Part shown: piece by piece, positions 55,333 to 63,838 of the stretch
Layout: every line of letters begins with the position of its first letter
How positions within the stretch are numbered: position 1 is the first letter of the stretch
From: Methylocystis heyeri
Lineage (GTDB): Bacteria; Pseudomonadota; Alphaproteobacteria; Rhizobiales; Beijerinckiaceae
NCBI RefSeq assembly: GCF_004802635.2
Contig: NZ_CP046052.1
Span: 3,804,501 to 3,868,500, forward strand
Length of the DNA: 64,000 bases
Reading direction: 5' to 3'
Made by a program: the position numbers and the translations under genes
The notes under the pieces: generated by a model
What the model saw: only the letters and a program-made list of their open reading frames with translations
Told to the model about the DNA's origin: nothing
Databases searched by the model: none

Positions 55333-56820
55333 ATGATTTACGATCTGCTCATTATCGGCGGCGGCGTCAACGGCTGCGCCATAGCGCGCGATGCGGCCGG
55401 CCGCGGACTTTCGGTTCTTCTCGCGGAGCAGGGGGATCTCGCTTGCGCCACCTCCTCGGCCTCGACCAAGCTCATTCACGGCGGACTGAGATACCTCGAG
55501 CAATATGAGTTCCGGCTGGTCCAGGAAGCCCTGTCGGAGCGTGAGCTGCTGCTGCGGGCTGCACCCCACATCATCCGGCCTTTGAAGTTCGTGCTCCCTC
55601 ACGAGAGGGGTCTGCGCCCGGCGTGGATGATGCGGATCGGCCTTCTGCTTTACGATTATCTGGCGCCGCGGAAGCGGCTGGAGCGCTCGCAGGGGGTCTC
55701 GCTGATCAACAACGAACTCGGCGCGCCCTTGCGTCCGTCGTTCCAGCGCGGCTTCACTTACGCCGACTGCTGGGCGGACGATTCTCGTCTCGTGGTCGCC
55801 AACGCTCTGTCCGCCCGCGAACACGGCGCCGAAATCCGGGTGGGCGCGAGGTTCGTTTCAGCGCTCCGCATCCGCGACCGATGGATCGCCAGCGTCGAGC
55901 GCGGCGGCGAGGTCGAGGATATCGAAGCCCGGATCATCGTCAATGCGGCGGGCCCCTATGTCTCACGGGTGCTCGACGGCTCGCTTCACATAAAATCGCG
56001 CAAGCATGTCCGGCTGGTGAAGGGCTCCCATATCGTCACGCGGAGATTGTTCGCGGGCGATCACGCCTATCTGCTGCAGAACCCCGACAGACGCATCATT
56101 TTCGCCATTCCCTACGAGCAGGAGTTCACGCTGATCGGCACGACGGACGTCTCCTATGACGAGCCCGCCGGGCCGGTCTCGATCAGCGGCGAGGAGATCG
56201 AATATCTGACCGACTCGGTAAACCGCTGCTTCAACCACATAATTTCGGAAAGGGACGTGGTCTGGAGCTATTCCGGCCTGCGCCCGCTGTTCGACGACGG
56301 CGCCATCGAGGCCTCGGTGGTCACGCGGGACTATGCTTTCGATCTCGACGTCGAGGCGGCCCCGGCCTTGTCCGTGTTCGGCGGCAAGCTCACCACCGCC
56401 CGGCGTCTGGCCGAACATGCGCTCGAGCAGCTGACGCCCTTTTTCCCGCATCTGGGGCCGGCCTGGACCAGGGCGGCGCCGCTGCCCGGCGGAGACATCG
56501 GCGATTTTCCGGCCTTTCTGGCTCAGCTCACGCGGGAAAAGCCCTTCCTGCATCCGACCGTCGCGCGCAGGCTGGCTCACGCCTATGGAACCCGGGTCTG
56601 GCGGCTCCTGGGCGCGGCCCACGCCATGTCCGATCTCGGCGAGGATTATGGCTGCGGCCTGACCACGGCCGAGCTGCGTTATCTCGTCGAGGAGGAATGG
56701 GCGCGCTGCGCCGAGGATGTGCTGTGGCGGCGCTCCAAGCTCGGCCTGCATCTGACGCCCGCGCAACAGGCAGCGATAGCTGCGGCGCTGGCGCAGATCG
56801 TGAAGGAGACGGCGTCCTGA
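55333..56820 (+). CDS. glpD: Aerobic glycerol-3-phosphate dehydrogenase
   Basis: The 495-residue FAD enzyme oxidises glycerol-3-phosphate to dihydroxyacetone phosphate at the membrane. The N-terminal FAD loop is LLIIGGGVNGCAIARDAAGRG; SASTKLIHGGLRYLEQYEFRLVQEALSERELL and KGSHIVT are GlpD text. It stands alone and ends at a terminator shared with rplA. Confidence 0.95.
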   Translation: MIYDLLIIGGGVNGCAIARDAAGRGLSVLLAEQGDLACATSSASTKLIHGGLRYLEQYEFRLVQEALSERELLLRAAPHIIRPLKFVLPHERGLRPAWMMRIGLLLYDYLAPRKRLERSQGVSLINNELGAPLRPSFQRGFTYADCWADDSRLVVANALSAREHGAEIRVGARFVSALRIRDRWIASVERGGEVEDIEARIIVNAAGPYVSRVLDGSLHIKSRKHVRLVKGSHIVTRRLFAGDHAYLLQNPDRRIIFAIPYEQEFTLIGTTDVSYDEPAGPVSISGEEIEYLTDSVNRCFNHIISERDVVWSYSGLRPLFDDGAIEASVVTRDYAFDLDVEAAPALSVFGGKLTTARRLAEHALEQLTPFFPHLGPAWTRAAPLPGGDIGDFPAFLAQLTREKPFLHPTVARRLAHAYGTRVWRLLGAAHAMSDLGEDYGCGLTTAELRYLVEEEWARCAEDVLWRRSKLGLHLTPAQQAAIAAALAQIVKETAS

Positions 56821-56847
56821 TTTGTAGTGGCGATCGGACGCCCAAAC

Positions 56848-56879
56848 AAAAAAGCCGACGGTTTCCCGCCGGCTTTTTT
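56848..56879. terminator. Bidirectional intrinsic terminator between glpD and rplA
   Basis: AAAAAA-GCCGACGG-TTTC-CCGCCGGC-TTTTTT: a GC stem with one mismatch, flanked by A6 and T6, so it works in both directions. It sits 27 bp after glpD and 18 bp after rplA, which converge. Confidence 0.9.
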
Positions 56880-56897
56880 AAATTGACTGCGCAGCTT

Positions 56898-57602
56898 TTA
56901 CTGCTGGGTCGCGCCGAGCGAGGAGACCTCGATCTTGACGCCCGGACCCTGGGTCGAGCACAGCGCGACGCGCTGGATATAGGTGCCCTTGGAGCCCGCG
57001 GGCTTGGCCTTGGCGACGGCGTCGACGAAAGCCTTGACGTTTTCGGCGAGCTTGCCGTCGTCGAAGGAGACCTTGCCCACCGTGCCCTGCACGATGCCGG
57101 CCTTTTCGACGCGGAACTCGACCGCGCCGCCCTTGGACGCCTTCACCGCGGCGGCGACGTCCATCGTGACCGTGCCGACCTTGGGGTTCGGCATCAGGCC
57201 GCGCGGGCCGAGCACCTTACCGAGGCGGCCGACCAGCGGCATCATGTCCGGGGTCGCGATGCAGCGGTCGAAATCGATCGTGCCGCCCTGAACGGTGGTC
57301 ACCAGTTCCTCGGCGCCCACGACGTCGGCGCCGGCGGCCTTGGCTTCGTCAGCCTTGGGTCCGCGGGCGAAAACGGCGACGCGCAGAACGCGGCCGGTTC
57401 CGTTCGGCAGATTGACCACGCCGCGCACCATCTGGTCCGCATGCTTGGGGTCGACGCCGAGATTCATCGCGATTTCGACCGATTCGTCGAACTTGGCCTT
57501 GGCGCGCTCGCGCACCAGCTTGATGGCCTCGTCCAAGGGATAGAGCTTCGTGCGCTCGATGCCTTCGCGCGCCTTGGCGATTCTTTTTCCGATATGCGCC
57601 AT
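56898..57602 (-). CDS. rplA: 50S ribosomal protein L1
   Basis: The 234-residue L1 forms the mobile stalk near the E site. Visible: [80 protein letters not shown] and the C-terminal [21 protein letters not shown]. It follows rplK by 4 bp. L1 normally binds its own mRNA leader to repress rplK-rplA. Confidence 0.97.
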   Translation of the reverse strand: MAHIGKRIAKAREGIERTKLYPLDEAIKLVRERAKAKFDESVEIAMNLGVDPKHADQMVRGVVNLPNGTGRVLRVAVFARGPKADEAKAAGADVVGAEELVTTVQGGTIDFDRCIATPDMMPLVGRLGKVLGPRGLMPNPKVGTVTMDVAAAVKASKGGAVEFRVEKAGIVQGTVGKVSFDDGKLAENVKAFVDAVAKAKPAGSKGTYIQRVALCSTQGPGVKIEVSSLGATQQ

Positions 57603-57606
57603 GATC

Positions 57607-58053
57607 TTACTCCACCACCTGCAAGCCCATCGCCCGAGCCGAGCCCTGGATCATCGTCATCGCGGCTTCGACAGTGGAGCAGTTGAGATCGGGCATCTTC
57701 TTTTCGGCGATCTCGCGGATCTGGGCCTGCGTGATCTTGCCGACGGAGCCGCGACCCGGGGTCTTCGAGCCGGAGGCCGGCTTCTTGCCGATCTTGAGGC
57801 CGACGGCCTTCTTCAGGAAGAAGCTGACCGGGGGCTGCTTCATCTCGAAGGTGAAGGAGCGGTCCTGATAGGCGGTGATGATGACGGGGATCGGCGTCCC
57901 CTTCTCCATCTGCGCCGTCTTGGCGTTGAACGCCTTGCAGAATTCCATGATGTTGAGGCCGCGCTGACCGAGCGCGGGACCGATCGGCGGCGAGGGGTTC
58001 GCCGCGCCGGCCGGCACTTGCAGCTTTATGTAGCCGGCAATTTTTTTCGCCAT
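57607..58053 (-). CDS. rplK: 50S ribosomal protein L11
   Basis: The 148-residue L11 binds the GTPase-associated 23S region. It reads [70 protein letters not shown] and [28 protein letters not shown] 58053 is set by the family; a longer frame upstream is leader. The usual upstream neighbour nusG is about 5.8 kb away here. Confidence 0.97.
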   Translation of the reverse strand: MAKKIAGYIKLQVPAGAANPSPPIGPALGQRGLNIMEFCKAFNAKTAQMEKGTPIPVIITAYQDRSFTFEMKQPPVSFFLKKAVGLKIGKKPASGSKTPGRGSVGKITQAQIREIAEKKMPDLNCSTVEAAMTMIQGSARAMGLQVVE

Positions 58054-58421
58054 TGGGTTTCTCCAACGAGTGACGGCCCCGCGCGCAAAAATGCCCGCGA
58101 GCCGTCGGTTGCAGTTCGTGGTCCGACGCGAACTCCCCTTGGCGACAAGGGCGCGCCCGCCACGCATCGTTTCCCGAAGCGGGTTGCGCCGCGGGAAAGC
58201 GGGCTTTTAGGCGATAGCGGGGAAAAGATCAACTGCGCTGGCCGACCCGCAATCTGAGCAAAGGGGCCGCGCCGTCCGCGTCGCCCGCGATTTCCAGCCC
58301 CGCAGCCGGTCAAGACGGGTTGGGGCGTTTTCATGTTTCACGAAAACACAGAAAACGCCCTGAGTTTTTGCGTCAACGCGTTTCCCACGCCGAACCGGCG
58401 TCCACTTCGGCTGGAGACGCG
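58054..58421. other. rplK leader and repeat copy F
   Basis: 368 bp between rplK and the glycosyltransferase stop. It should contain the rplK promoter, now independent of nusG, and repeat copy F at its far end. No gene is visible. Confidence 0.5.
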
Positions 58422-58424
58422 CTA
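58366..58424 (+). repeat. Dispersed ACCGG/ACTTCG repeat, copy F
   Basis: GCGTCAACGCGTTTCCCACG, then CCGAACCGGCGTCCACTTCG and GCTGGAGACGCGCTAG. The core is identical to copy B near 22.1 kb in reverse complement. Its right end touches the glycosyltransferase stop codon. Confidence 0.75.
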
Positions 58425-59885
58425 GCCTCCCTGGCTCGTAGCGATGCGCGCGCCGGCCTGGTAAGCGCCATCGTGAATGAGCTGAATAAGACTGTCCACC
58501 GCCTCGTCCCATGTCGGCGCGACGGCGATTTTCCGTTCGGCGGTCCGCCCGCAAATCTCCATGATCTTCTCGGCCATTGCGCGCGGGTCGAGCATCGGCA
58601 CGAAATCGACATTGCGGCCGCCGTTTTCGCGAAACACCGGAAGATCGGAGGCGATGACGGGCAGACCGTACCGGGCGGCCTCGACCAGCGGCAGGCCGAA
58701 GCCTTCGATGATCGAAGGAAAGACGAGCGCGCGGGCGCGGCGATAGCAAAAGCGCAGATCCGTGTCGCTCGCCCGGTCGAGCCAGAACAGACGCCTCCCG
58801 AATTCCGGGTGATGCGTGATGTGATAGGCCAGCGCCTCGCTCTGCCACCCGGGCCGGCCGACGATGAGATATCGGGCGTCGACCCCCATGCGCCACAATT
58901 GTTCGAAGGCGTCGAGCGCGATCGGATAGGCCTTTCGCGGCTCCAGCGTCCCGACGCTGAGGAAACAGGGCGTCTCCTCCGCGAAGATGGCTTGCGTCGT
59001 CGCGGAGACGGGCCGTCGATCGTCTTCTTCGAAATCGGCGCCGAGGCTCCACCAGCCGACGCGAAGATCGGATCGCCCGAACGGCGCGTGTTTCAGGATG
59101 TAGTCGATGAAATCCTCCGCCGCACTGCGCGAGACGCAGACGACGCCGTCGCTCTTCATCACGATGGTCTCGAACCATTCGCGGAACTCCGCGCGCATGC
59201 GCGGCGAAACCGCCAGCGGATGCGTGAGCGGGATGAGATCGTGCACGACGGTGACGAGGCTCCCGCCCGCGGCCCGCAGGCGGCGGATGGTCGATGCATA
59301 TTCTCCCGCCATGCCCCAGCAGGCGTCGAGCAGCACGAGCCGGTCGCCCGGCGCGAAGGAAAGCTCGCTTGGCAAAGCCGGACAATCCCACCATGGCAGC
59401 AGCCTGTCATTCTCGATGACGACCGGCAGCGCGAAGCCGCAGTTCGGGGCGCGGCGCGCGACCTCGCGCACGACGCGCTGGATGCCCGTGCGCCCTCCGA
59501 AACGATGGGTCGGCGTCACGTCGATGAACAGCCGCCTGGCGCCGGGCAGGGAGAAGCCGTGCGCTGGGGGGAATTCGCTCGGCGGGCGCGGGCGTGGCCG
59601 GGATATGCGGACGCGGGAGCCGTCGTGAAGATGGCCGAGGCCGAGCGCGCGGGTCACGGTCCAGTACAGCTCCCGCGCCCGGAAGTAGAGGGTCGCGGAA
59701 ACCGGATCGAGCGCGTTGCTGGCCCGGTCGCGGATGAGATGCAGGTTCTCGTCCTGAATCCAGGCGGAGAGCCATGCGTCGATGCGCCGGTCGCGGTCGC
59801 ACGGCGCGAGGCGCGCCGGGCTCGAATAACCCCACGCCTCGCGATCCTCGTCGAAAAAAACGACCGAGGGGATGTCGTCCATCAT
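58422..59885 (-). CDS. GT4-type glycosyltransferase
   Basis: The 487-residue product has a divergent N-terminal part (about 1-110) and a GT-B fold. RLFIDVTPTHRFGGRTGIQRVVREVARR (about 115) and LVTVVHDLIPLTHP are the acceptor half; CFLSVGTLEPRKAYPIALDAFEQLW and FVFPSIIEGFGLPLVEAARYGLPVIASDLPVFREN (E-X7-E) are the nucleotide-sugar half. It probably adds a sugar to a surface polymer or glycolipid; donor and acceptor unknown. ATG 59885 (first of two tandem ATGs) has ACGGAG upstream. It lies in the rplK-nusG insertion. Confidence 0.88.
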   Translation of the reverse strand: MMDDIPSVVFFDEDREAWGYSSPARLAPCDRDRRIDAWLSAWIQDENLHLIRDRASNALDPVSATLYFRARELYWTVTRALGLGHLHDGSRVRISRPRPRPPSEFPPAHGFSLPGARRLFIDVTPTHRFGGRTGIQRVVREVARRAPNCGFALPVVIENDRLLPWWDCPALPSELSFAPGDRLVLLDACWGMAGEYASTIRRLRAAGGSLVTVVHDLIPLTHPLAVSPRMRAEFREWFETIVMKSDGVVCVSRSAAEDFIDYILKHAPFGRSDLRVGWWSLGADFEEDDRRPVSATTQAIFAEETPCFLSVGTLEPRKAYPIALDAFEQLWRMGVDARYLIVGRPGWQSEALAYHITHHPEFGRRLFWLDRASDTDLRFCYRRARALVFPSIIEGFGLPLVEAARYGLPVIASDLPVFRENGGRNVDFVPMLDPRAMAEKIMEICGRTAERKIAVAPTWDEAVDSLIQLIHDGAYQAGARIATSQGG

Positions 59886-59911
59886 TGTCGGCTCCGTCTT
59901 TCTTTTCGGGG

Positions 59912-60124
59912 TCAGCGCGGTTGGCAGGAGGCGTTTTCGCCGGGCGACGCCGCTTCGCACATCTCCTGGACCGAAGGGCGGGGCTCGGCGCCGGTCCGGG
60001 GGCTCGACATGGCGTAGGCGCCCGCGCCGATGGTGACGACCACCGCCAGACGTCTCAGCAGGGCGGGTTTGGCATGGGCCATTGTTGGTGGCCGGACCGC
60101 GGGGCGCAGCGGGGTGCAGGACAT
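59912..60124 (-). CDS. Small hypothetical protein with one hydrophobic segment
   Basis: The 70-residue product has a hydrophobic stretch (LLRRLAVVVTIGAGAYAM) and a short polar C-terminus with two Cys (MCEAASPGENASC). ATG 60124 has TTGGAG upstream. It could be a small anchored periplasmic protein. It is 26 bp upstream of the glycosyltransferase on the same strand and divergent from the DUF6502 gene. Weak support. Confidence 0.4.
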   Translation of the reverse strand: MSCTPLRPAVRPPTMAHAKPALLRRLAVVVTIGAGAYAMSSPRTGAEPRPSVQEMCEAASPGENASCQPR

Positions 60125-60137
60125 CTCGAAACTCCAA

Positions 60138-60201
60138 CGTGGGAAATGATCACACGTTCGTATCTTGCGTGTAAAATATTCCCACGTCAAGAAGGCGTGG
60201 G
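60138..60201 (+). promoter_or_regulatory. Inverted repeat upstream of the DUF6502-DUF5666 pair
   Basis: CGTGGGAAATGATCACACG and GCGTGTAAAATATTCCCACG (60138-60186) are imperfect arms (about 14 of 19) across 10 bp. The right arm overlaps a second hairpin CCCACG-N9-CGTGGG (60181-60201). The text CTTGCGTGTAAAATATTCCC (60164-60183) closely matches CTTGACGTGTGAAATTTACC at 62303, on the far side of the two genes. Likely an operator or repeat pair. Confidence 0.55.
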
Positions 60202-60204
60202 ATT

Positions 60205-61101
60205 GTGGCCCACTCAGACTCGGGTTACCAAAGCTCCATGAAGGAGAGCCACGACGACGCGCTTCCAGACGCGCAGAAGCTTCAGCAGCCGCTCGCGCGC
60301 CTGCTGCGCCCGCTCGTGCGCCTCTTCATCCGCTGCGGCGCGACCTTTCCCGCGATTTGCGATCTGCTGAGGGAGCTTTACGTCAATGTCGCCGTCCACG
60401 ACTTCGCCTTGCCCGACAAGGAGCAGACCGACAGCCGCATCAGCCTCCTGACGGGGATCCACCGCAAGGAGGTCCGGCGCCTGCGCGAAGCGGGCGCTCC
60501 GGTTCGCATGACGCCGGCCTCGGTGTCTCGCACCACGCAGATCGTCGCCCTGTGGCTGGCCGACCGCCGCTTCGCCGACGAGAGCGGCGCGCCGGCTCCC
60601 CTGCGGCGCGCGGGCGCCGAGGGGAAAGGGCCCACCTTCGAGGAACTTGTCGAGGATGTGACCAAAGACCTTCGCCCACGCGCGGTGCTCGACGAATGGC
60701 TGGATCGCAGAATCGTCGTGCTCGATGCGAAGGGCCGCGTGGTTCTCACCGAGGCGGCGATCGCGCCGAACCGCGGCGACGACCGCCAGCTCCATTATTT
60801 CGGCCGCAATCTGCACGACCATATCGCCGCGGCCGTGGAGAACGTGACCGCGAACCCCGCGCCCTTCCTCGAGCGCGCGGTGCATTACGAAGGCCTGTCC
60901 GACGAAGCGGCGCGCCGGCTCGAGGCCTTGTCCCGCAAACTGGCGATGGAGGCGTTGCTCGCGGCCAATCGCGAGGCGCAGACGCTTCACCGGAGCGACG
61001 CCGGCGGCGAATGGCGCTGGAACTTTGGCGTCTATGTCTATCGCGAGCGAGAGCCGCGCGGCGACGGCGCGCCAGAAGACCAAGCGGGAGAACCGTCGTG
61101 A
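60205..61101 (+). CDS. DUF6502-family protein
   Basis: The 298-residue product (GTG 60205; ATG 60238 gives 287) has a helical N-terminus LARLLRPLVRLFIRCGATFPAICDLLRELYVNVAVHDFALPDK then SRISLLTGIHRKEVRRLREA, which looks like a winged-helix or helix-turn-helix arrangement: DUF6502 type. The rest is acidic and helical without motifs. No signal peptide, so a cytoplasmic regulator is plausible. It overlaps the DUF5666 gene by 4 nt (GTGA). Family call from memory. Confidence 0.75.
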   Translation: MAHSDSGYQSSMKESHDDALPDAQKLQQPLARLLRPLVRLFIRCGATFPAICDLLRELYVNVAVHDFALPDKEQTDSRISLLTGIHRKEVRRLREAGAPVRMTPASVSRTTQIVALWLADRRFADESGAPAPLRRAGAEGKGPTFEELVEDVTKDLRPRAVLDEWLDRRIVVLDAKGRVVLTEAAIAPNRGDDRQLHYFGRNLHDHIAAAVENVTANPAPFLERAVHYEGLSDEAARRLEALSRKLAMEALLAANREAQTLHRSDAGGEWRWNFGVYVYREREPRGDGAPEDQAGEPS

Positions 61102-62243
61102 AAAAATTTCCCGCGCTCGATCGGCGACGGCTCCTCGCGTTCTTGTTCGCCTGTGTCGCCGATGGCGCGGCGCGGGGAGGCGCCAAAGAAAGGCCGAAAG
61201 ACAACGGCCTCGGGGGCACCGGCTATATTTCCGTGCTTCCCGACATCGACAACGGATTGGGGGGCACCGGCGTCGTCGGCACGATCCGCGGCTTCGGCAG
61301 CATTCTCGTCAACGGGCTGAAAATCTCCTACGCGCCGACGGCGGAGGTGACGATCGACGGGCGGACCGTCGATGTTTCGCACATGCGCATCGGCCATGTC
61401 GTGTCGCTTGTCGCGGAAAGCAAAGAAACGGGCTTCACGACGACGCGCATCCGCATCCTGCGCGAGGTTGTGGGACCGATCGAATCGATTGTGGGTCGCA
61501 GCCTGCGCGTCCTGGGGCAGAAGGTCGAACTCGGGCCCGGCGTCGCCGCCGCCGGACTGGCGGTCGGACGCCATGTCGCCGTCAGCGGACTGCGCATGCC
61601 GGATCAGACGATCGTCGCGAGCCTCGTCGAACCCGTCGAGGCCGGAGCGGAGCAGATCGTCGGCACGGTGACGCGCGACGCCCAGGGACGGCTCGCGATC
61701 GGAACGCAGCCGCTTTCCGGGGTCGCGCGGTCGCTCGCGGGACAGCGGGTCGCGCTGCGCGGCGCCGTCGCAGGCGGCGGCTTCGACGTTTCCGCTGTCG
61801 CGCAGGAAGAGTGGGTGCCGCGCGGGGTGCTGCAGGCGGTCGTCGAAACCTATGTCGAACGCGACGGCGCGACGATCGAGGCCGCGGGGACGAGTCTGAC
61901 GACGCCGCGCGACGCCTCCTTCAAAGGCGTGGCGCGCGCGGTGATCGGCCTCGTGATGGATCAGAGCGGAGGCTGGTCGATCAAGACTTTTCGCGTCTCG
62001 GAAAGCCTCGGAGACAAGGGATCTGGCCGTGATTTCCGCCAGCGGATGAAAGACGCCCGGGAGACCGCGCCGGCGCCGTCGGGCGACGAAGACGGTTCGC
62101 ATTCCGGCGCCGGGGCCCAGCCGCCCGACTTCGGAAATGGGCCTCCCGGCGGTTTTGGCGGTCCGTTCGGACCCGGCGGCGGTTCGCCTCCCGGCGGTCT
62201 TCCTGGGCCCGGGGGACCGGGGGGCGGTCCGCCAAGGCGCTGA
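61098..62243 (+). CDS. Exported DUF5666 repeat protein with Gly/Pro-rich tail
   Basis: The 381-residue product opens with GTG 61098 overlapping the DUF6502 stop. N-terminus FPALDRRRLLAFLFACVADG is an RR-containing signal. Repeats of a small beta barrel follow, each with a Val-rich strand: GVVGTIRGFGSILVNGLKISY, VGPIESIVGRSLRVLGQKVELGP, EQIVGTVTRDAQGRLAIGTQPL, GVLQAVVETYVERDGATIEAAG. This is the DUF5666 pattern. The last about 45 residues are Gly/Pro/Phe-rich and likely disordered. Possibly periplasmic; role unknown, paired with DUF6502. Confidence 0.75.
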   Translation: MKKFPALDRRRLLAFLFACVADGAARGGAKERPKDNGLGGTGYISVLPDIDNGLGGTGVVGTIRGFGSILVNGLKISYAPTAEVTIDGRTVDVSHMRIGHVVSLVAESKETGFTTTRIRILREVVGPIESIVGRSLRVLGQKVELGPGVAAAGLAVGRHVAVSGLRMPDQTIVASLVEPVEAGAEQIVGTVTRDAQGRLAIGTQPLSGVARSLAGQRVALRGAVAGGGFDVSAVAQEEWVPRGVLQAVVETYVERDGATIEAAGTSLTTPRDASFKGVARAVIGLVMDQSGGWSIKTFRVSESLGDKGSGRDFRQRMKDARETAPAPSGDEDGSHSGAGAQPPDFGNGPPGGFGGPFGPGGGSPPGGLPGPGGPGGGPPRR

Positions 62244-62308
62244 GCGCGCCTCCTCACCCGTTTTTTCTTATCGGAAATGACGATGAACCCGCCGTGCGGG
62301 GTCTTGAC

Positions 62309-62351
62309 GTGTGAAATTTACCCACGCATAGTTCGTGGGTAAATTTCACAC
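62309..62351. promoter_or_regulatory. Perfect 18-bp inverted repeat downstream of DUF5666 gene
   Basis: GTGTGAAATTTACCCACG (62309-62326) and CGTGGGTAAATTTCACAC (62334-62351) are exact arms around CATAGTT. Without a T-run it is not a standard terminator, and its arms resemble those at 60138-60186 upstream of the gene pair. Confidence 0.7.
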
Positions 62352-62481
62352 AAAGCGAAGACGACTGTCGCCGTCGCTTTACCGAAAACAGCAGACCCGG
62401 CCCGCCGGGTCGGAAAAAACGGCCGCGACAACAAGCGGTCGTCTCGGCGGGCGGCTTCTAACCCCATCCGGTCGCCGACTT

Positions 62482-62513
62482 GTGGCCCGCCAGGCCTCGC
62501 CCTGGCGGGCCAC
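62482..62513 (+). other. Strong hairpin in the leader of the Omp31-like gene
   Basis: GTGGCCCGCCAGG and CCTGGCGGGCCAC are perfect 13-bp arms around a 6-nt loop, ending 42 bp before ATG 62556. A smaller hairpin GACCCGG-CCCG-CCGGGTC lies near 62395-62412. Either a terminator of upstream transcription or a stabilising 5' structure. Confidence 0.55.
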
Positions 62514-62555
62514 TGCCAATCCAGCCGAAAACCCAAAAGCAGGTATTTCACGCAA

Positions 62556-63236
62556 ATGAAGAAAGTCAGCCTCTCCATCCTCCCTCTGATCGCGCTCCTC
62601 GGCCCGGCGAGCGCCGCCGATCTTCCGTCGCGCAAGACGGCTGTCGCGCCGCAGCCAGCGCCCGCCACGTCGTGGAACGGGTTGTATTTCGGTCTGAACC
62701 TCGGCGGCGGATGGGCTCAACGGAGCGGGGGCGGCGTCGTGGGCGGCGGCCAGATCGGCTACAACTATCAATTGACCCCGCTGTTCGTGGTGGGTCTCGA
62801 ATCCGATTTTCAGGGAACCAGCCTGTCCCTCTCCGGCAGGCGTCCGCCTCTGTTCGTTCCGACGGCCCTCGGCGCAGGCGCTGTTCCGCCATTCACGGGA
62901 GCGCAGGGCGGGGGGGCTGTTCCGTGGTTCGGCACGGTGCGCGGACGCGTCGGGGTTCTGGCGCTGGGGCCGAGTCTGTTGCTGTACGGCACGGGCGGCT
63001 TCGCCTATGCGGGCGCGGGCGGCGGCGTCGCGACGGGCTGGACGGCGGGCGGCGGCGCCGAATGGGCTTTCGCGCGCAATTGGTCGGCGAAGGCGGAATA
63101 TCTCTTCAACGACGTATCGGGCGGCGGCGCGGGCGGCCCCGGCGGCGCCACGCGGGACGTAAGCTTTCATGTGGTTCGCGTCGGCGTCAATTACCGATTC
63201 GACGCCGGCGACTTGCTCGGCCGCACGAAATTCTGA
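62556..63236 (+). CDS. Omp25/Omp31-like outer-membrane beta-barrel protein
   Basis: The 226-residue product has a signal peptide (SILPLIALLGPASAA-D) and an eight-strand porin-like barrel: WNGLYFGLNLGGGWAQ, GGGQIGYNYQLTPLFVVGLESDFQG, VRGRVGVLALGPSLLLYGTGGFAYAG, GWTAGGGAEWAFARNWSAKAEYLF, with a final FHVVRVGVNYRF strand. The same family text occurs as the C-terminal domain of the TonB receptor fusion at 29-32 kb. Standalone gene with structured leader. Confidence 0.9.
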   Translation: MKKVSLSILPLIALLGPASAADLPSRKTAVAPQPAPATSWNGLYFGLNLGGGWAQRSGGGVVGGGQIGYNYQLTPLFVVGLESDFQGTSLSLSGRRPPLFVPTALGAGAVPPFTGAQGGGAVPWFGTVRGRVGVLALGPSLLLYGTGGFAYAGAGGGVATGWTAGGGAEWAFARNWSAKAEYLFNDVSGGGAGGPGGATRDVSFHVVRVGVNYRFDAGDLLGRTKF

Positions 63237-63838
63237 TCCGACTTCGGCGGGGTCAGGAGGCTGAACGACGGCGGCCGCCGCGCCGAAAGGCCGTGCAGTC
63301 CCCTTGTGGTCGCTGCGCGCTACCTTGGCCGCCGAGAGGAATGACGCGCCAGAAGCGGCCGATACGCGAGACCTCGAAGGCGACGAATGGATCGTCGCCT
63401 TCGCGAAAAAGGGGATGCTTCAACGCCCCTCGGACTTAAGGCCGGCATGCTGTTGGAGACGGCGAAGGCGCTCTTCGAACTCGGTGAGCAACGTACCGCG
63501 ACCTATTGCCAGCAATGATGTTCCATCACGGAACGGCGCAGGCCAACAATCTGATCGCTCAGCGCTTTTCCTGCTCGCCCATTCTCTTTTCTAGGCTCAT
63601 GAGGTCCGACGCCACATCCGCGCGCAGCGATTTGACCTCGGAGCGGACGTCGGCGATCTCGCCGCGAAGACCATCCACTTTCGAGTCGATCTAGCGCAGC
63701 AGCGCTCGCGCGAAGCTCCAAACGAGGTCTTGTGAATTAAAGCAAAAAAGTGAGGCCGCTAATCACCCGCCCCGCCGCTTCGAGGCGACCCTCCCCGTCG
63801 AGGGAAGCGAAAGCGCCCTTCTCCCGATCGCCCGCGGC
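63237..63838. other. Gene-poor spacer before nusG
   Basis: 602 bp with no intact gene. It holds a perfect hairpin at 63375-63403 (CGAAGGCGACGA / TCGTCGCCTTCG, loop ATGGA) and a small broken coiled-coil frame at 63559-63750. It is the nusG side of the interrupted rplK-nusG junction. Confidence 0.5.
63559..63750 (-). pseudogene. Remnant of a small coiled-coil protein
   Basis: In one minus-strand frame, IDSKVDGLRGEIADVRSEVKSLRADVASDLMSLEKRMGEQEKR (43 codons) ends at TGA 63559-63561 and is preceded, in frame, by TAG at 63691-63693 and then by an open DLVWSFARALLR. Heptad-like spacing of Leu, Ile and Val supports a coiled coil. The stop in the middle suggests a decayed gene. No family assigned; could be chance. 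Confidence 0.35.

Noticed and set aside
58320-60017. A 565-codon plus-strand frame opposite the glycosyltransferase
   Set aside because: Antisense to a recognised GT4 enzyme and biased in Arg/Asp/Gly; not a gene.
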